Made by a program: the position numbers and the translations under genes
Notes under the pieces: model-generated
What the model was told of the DNA's origin: nothing
Databases searched by the model: none
The model's input: the letters and a program-made list of their open reading frames with translations, nothing else
Shown here: in pieces, positions 13,886 to 15,125 of the stretch
Layout of the letters: the number at the start of each line of letters is the position of its first letter
Position numbering within the stretch: the stretch's first letter is position 1
Assembly: GCA_900551295.1 (NCBI GenBank)
Contig: URVJ01000028.1
Span: 1 to 15,125, forward strand
Source of the DNA: an uncultured Eubacteriales bacterium
GTDB lineage: Bacteria; Bacillota; Clostridia; Oscillospirales; CAG-382
Length of the DNA stretch: 15,125 nt
Reading direction: 5' to 3'

Positions 13886-14437
13886 ATGCTTGAACAACTT
13901 CTGGCACGGCACTGCGGCCCTGCCCTTGCAGGTATAAAGCCTGGAAATATAGTTTCTGTTTCAAAAACACGGTATAACAATATTGAAAATCAAATATCGG
14001 AGCTTAACGGTCAGTTAAACGGCAAGGACATATACGTAAGGATTCTTTGCAGCTGCGAAAGACGAGCGCTTGTTTTGGTTTACAGAAGAAAAGTCCTTAC
14101 TGAATATCTGTCACGTCCCGAAATATCAAAGCTGCTTGAGGATTTCGGGTACAAAAGGAGTGCGTCTCTCGAACAAAAGCTTAAAATGCTGAAAAGCAGG
14201 CTGTCGGAACGTGAATTTCCGCACGAAATAGGTGCGTTTTTAGGTTATCCGGCGCATGACATATACGGTTTTATCAACCACAAGGACGACGGCTGTCTGC
14301 TTACGGGCGAATGGAAGGTATATGCCGAGCCCGAGGCCGCGGCGCGAATGTTCAGGCGATACAAGCTTTGCAGACTTGCACTTTTAAAGCGCGTGCAGTC
14401 GGGACTTTCGCTTTCACGCATCTTTCACGCGGCATAA
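13886..14437 (+). CDS. DUF3793 family protein
   Basis: A 183-residue soluble protein. The family core is in the second half: FPHEIGAFLGYPAHDIYGFI, then GCLLTGEWKVYAEPEAAARM and FRRYKLCR. The first half is less conserved (CGPALAGIKPGNIVSVS). The function is unknown; members typically lie next to short flavodoxins and iron genes in Clostridia, as here. AGGAG (13876-13880) is 5 nt from the ATG. Operators O5 and O6 directly upstream place it in the same presumed metal regulon as feo. A role in iron or haem handling is context only. Confidence 0.85.
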   Translation: MLEQLLARHCGPALAGIKPGNIVSVSKTRYNNIENQISELNGQLNGKDIYVRILCSCERRALVLVYRRKVLTEYLSRPEISKLLEDFGYKRSASLEQKLKMLKSRLSEREFPHEIGAFLGYPAHDIYGFINHKDDGCLLTGEWKVYAEPEAAARMFRRYKLCRLALLKRVQSGLSLSRIFHAA

Positions 14438-14511
14438 ACAATTACGAATACTTATTATCTTAACAGATAGTTTGTAATACCAAATATTTCTACACTACGG
14501 AGGAACAAATA

Positions 14512-14934
14512 ATGAGCAAAACAGCAATTATTTACTGGAGCGGAACGGGAAACACGGAGGCAATGGCTGCGGCGGTTGCCGAGGGCGTCAAATCAAAAGG
14601 TGCGGACTCTTCCATTTTGACCGCAGGCGAATTCAACGCTGCGGCGGTTGCGGAATATGACGCGATAGCGTTCGGTTGTCCCGCCATGGGCGCAGAAGTG
14701 CTTGAAGAAGAGGAATTCGACCCCATGTTCACCGCTTGCGAAGCCGCATTGAACGGCAAAAAGATTGCTCTTTTCGGGTCTTACGGCTGGGGCGACGGCG
14801 AATGGATGCGTTCTTGGGAAGACAGATGCAAATCGGACGGAGCGGTGCTTGCGTGCGACAGCGTTATCTGCAATGAAGCGCCCGATGAATTGGCACAGGA
14901 TGAATGCAAAGCACTCGGCGCTGCGCTTGCGTAA
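14512..14934 (+). CDS. Short-chain flavodoxin
   Basis: A 140-residue flavodoxin. The FMN phosphate loop is SGTGNTEAM (residues 10-18); the two ring-binding loops are near GCPAMGAEVLEEEEF (55-69) and GSYGWGDGEWMRSW (88-101, with aromatic residues to stack on FMN). The family carries single electrons at low potential and often replaces ferredoxin when iron is scarce, which fits its place after the iron cluster. GGAGG at 14499-14503 is 8 nt before the ATG. The 74-nt gap from the DUF3793 gene holds no TTAG/CTAA operator and no clear promoter, so it may be cotranscribed from the O5/O6 region. Confidence 0.95.
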   Translation: MSKTAIIYWSGTGNTEAMAAAVAEGVKSKGADSSILTAGEFNAAAVAEYDAIAFGCPAMGAEVLEEEEFDPMFTACEAALNGKKIALFGSYGWGDGEWMRSWEDRCKSDGAVLACDSVICNEAPDELAQDECKALGAALA

Positions 14935-15125
14935 GTTTTATTTGTATTTTCCAAAGGGATGTTAAAAATGCCCAGACCGCAAAAAGGCAAAAAATCGAAA
15001 AATAAGATATTACAAGTGATATGTCTTTATGCACAGAATATTATTTTATTTCTTATTATTCCTAAAACGGAGAATGAGCCTTTTTGCTATAAGCGAATCT
15101 CACCTCTCGACGTACCTATGTACGC
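14935..15125. other. Right-edge stretch without a supported gene
   Basis: This AT-rich segment follows the flavodoxin. A frame opening at ATG 14968 (MPRPQKGKK...) runs off the edge; its first residues recall DUF134 starts (MPRP-K--) but the rest does not. A small inverted repeat CGTAC-CTAT-GTACG lies at 15111-15124. No terminator was found after the flavodoxin. Confidence 0.3.

Noticed and set aside
14959..15125. A start of a DUF134-like gene (MLKMPRPQKGKK...) after the flavodoxin
   Set aside because: Only the first few residues resemble DUF134; the rest is AT-rich and unlike the family, and the frame leaves the window. It could be a relic but is not supported.
1..15125. A CRISPR array, rRNA gene or intact insertion sequence
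   Set aside because: No regularly spaced repeats, rRNA-like sequence, or transposase with inverted ends was seen.

Overview
The window looks like a chromosome segment of a spore-forming, moderately low-GC Gram-positive bacterium of the class Clostridia (Oscillospiraceae-like by style). This rests on strong AGGAGG-type ribosome binding sites, TTGACA/TATAAT promoters with 17-nt spacers, a spmA-spmB spore maturation pair, and a clostridial feo iron-uptake cluster with its usual companions (FeoB-associated Cys-rich protein, DUF2325, DUF3793, short flavodoxin). The exact taxon cannot be read from the sequence.

Region 1 (1 to about 5765) is the remnant of an integrative mobile element beside a tRNA-Pro gene. 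One minus-strand reading frame is open from about 4938 to the left edge. It encodes a very large multidomain polyvalent protein of the phage/conjugative-element type: a partial LPD/PBECR-like domain, a GGYYSRFKKGF domain, an HELFH zincin-like domain, an FtsK-gamma winged helix, an AWFGDW domain, a YHGT ADP-ribosyltransferase-like domain and a second LPD/PBECR-like copy. Several domains are separated by repeated YSFNGRN linkers. Head-to-head with it is the catalytic half of a tyrosine recombinase. Both genes lose their 5' parts at the same point (about 4855-4885), so a deletion or rearrangement has joined them. Inside the two low-complexity linkers of the polyvalent gene lie two nested ORFs (84 and 94 codons). 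Both are on the same strand, in the same +1 frame, and each has a good Shine-Dalgarno sequence; they are the best candidates here for undescribed genes.

Region 2 (5765 to about 9040) is core chromosome: tRNA-Pro(GGG) with a consensus promoter, an AraC-family regulator, convergent spmB/spmA with a sigma-E-like promoter, and a divergent cell-wall amidase with an SH3b domain, closed by a terminator.

Region 3 (about 9049 to the right edge) is an iron-acquisition locus: a membrane-anchored HMA protein, feoA1, feoA2, feoB, a FeoB-associated Cys-rich membrane protein, a 47-aa membrane protein, a short DtxR-like regulator, a DUF2325 protein, a DUF3793 protein and a flavodoxin. Six TTAG...CTAA inverted repeats sit at the starts of three transcription units: one before the HMA gene, three before feoA1 and two before the DUF3793 gene. 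They suggest a DtxR-type regulon, probably controlled by the regulator encoded in the cluster. Under low iron the genes would supply ferrous iron import, metal-handling accessory proteins and a flavodoxin in place of ferredoxin; this is inferred from the gene set, not shown.
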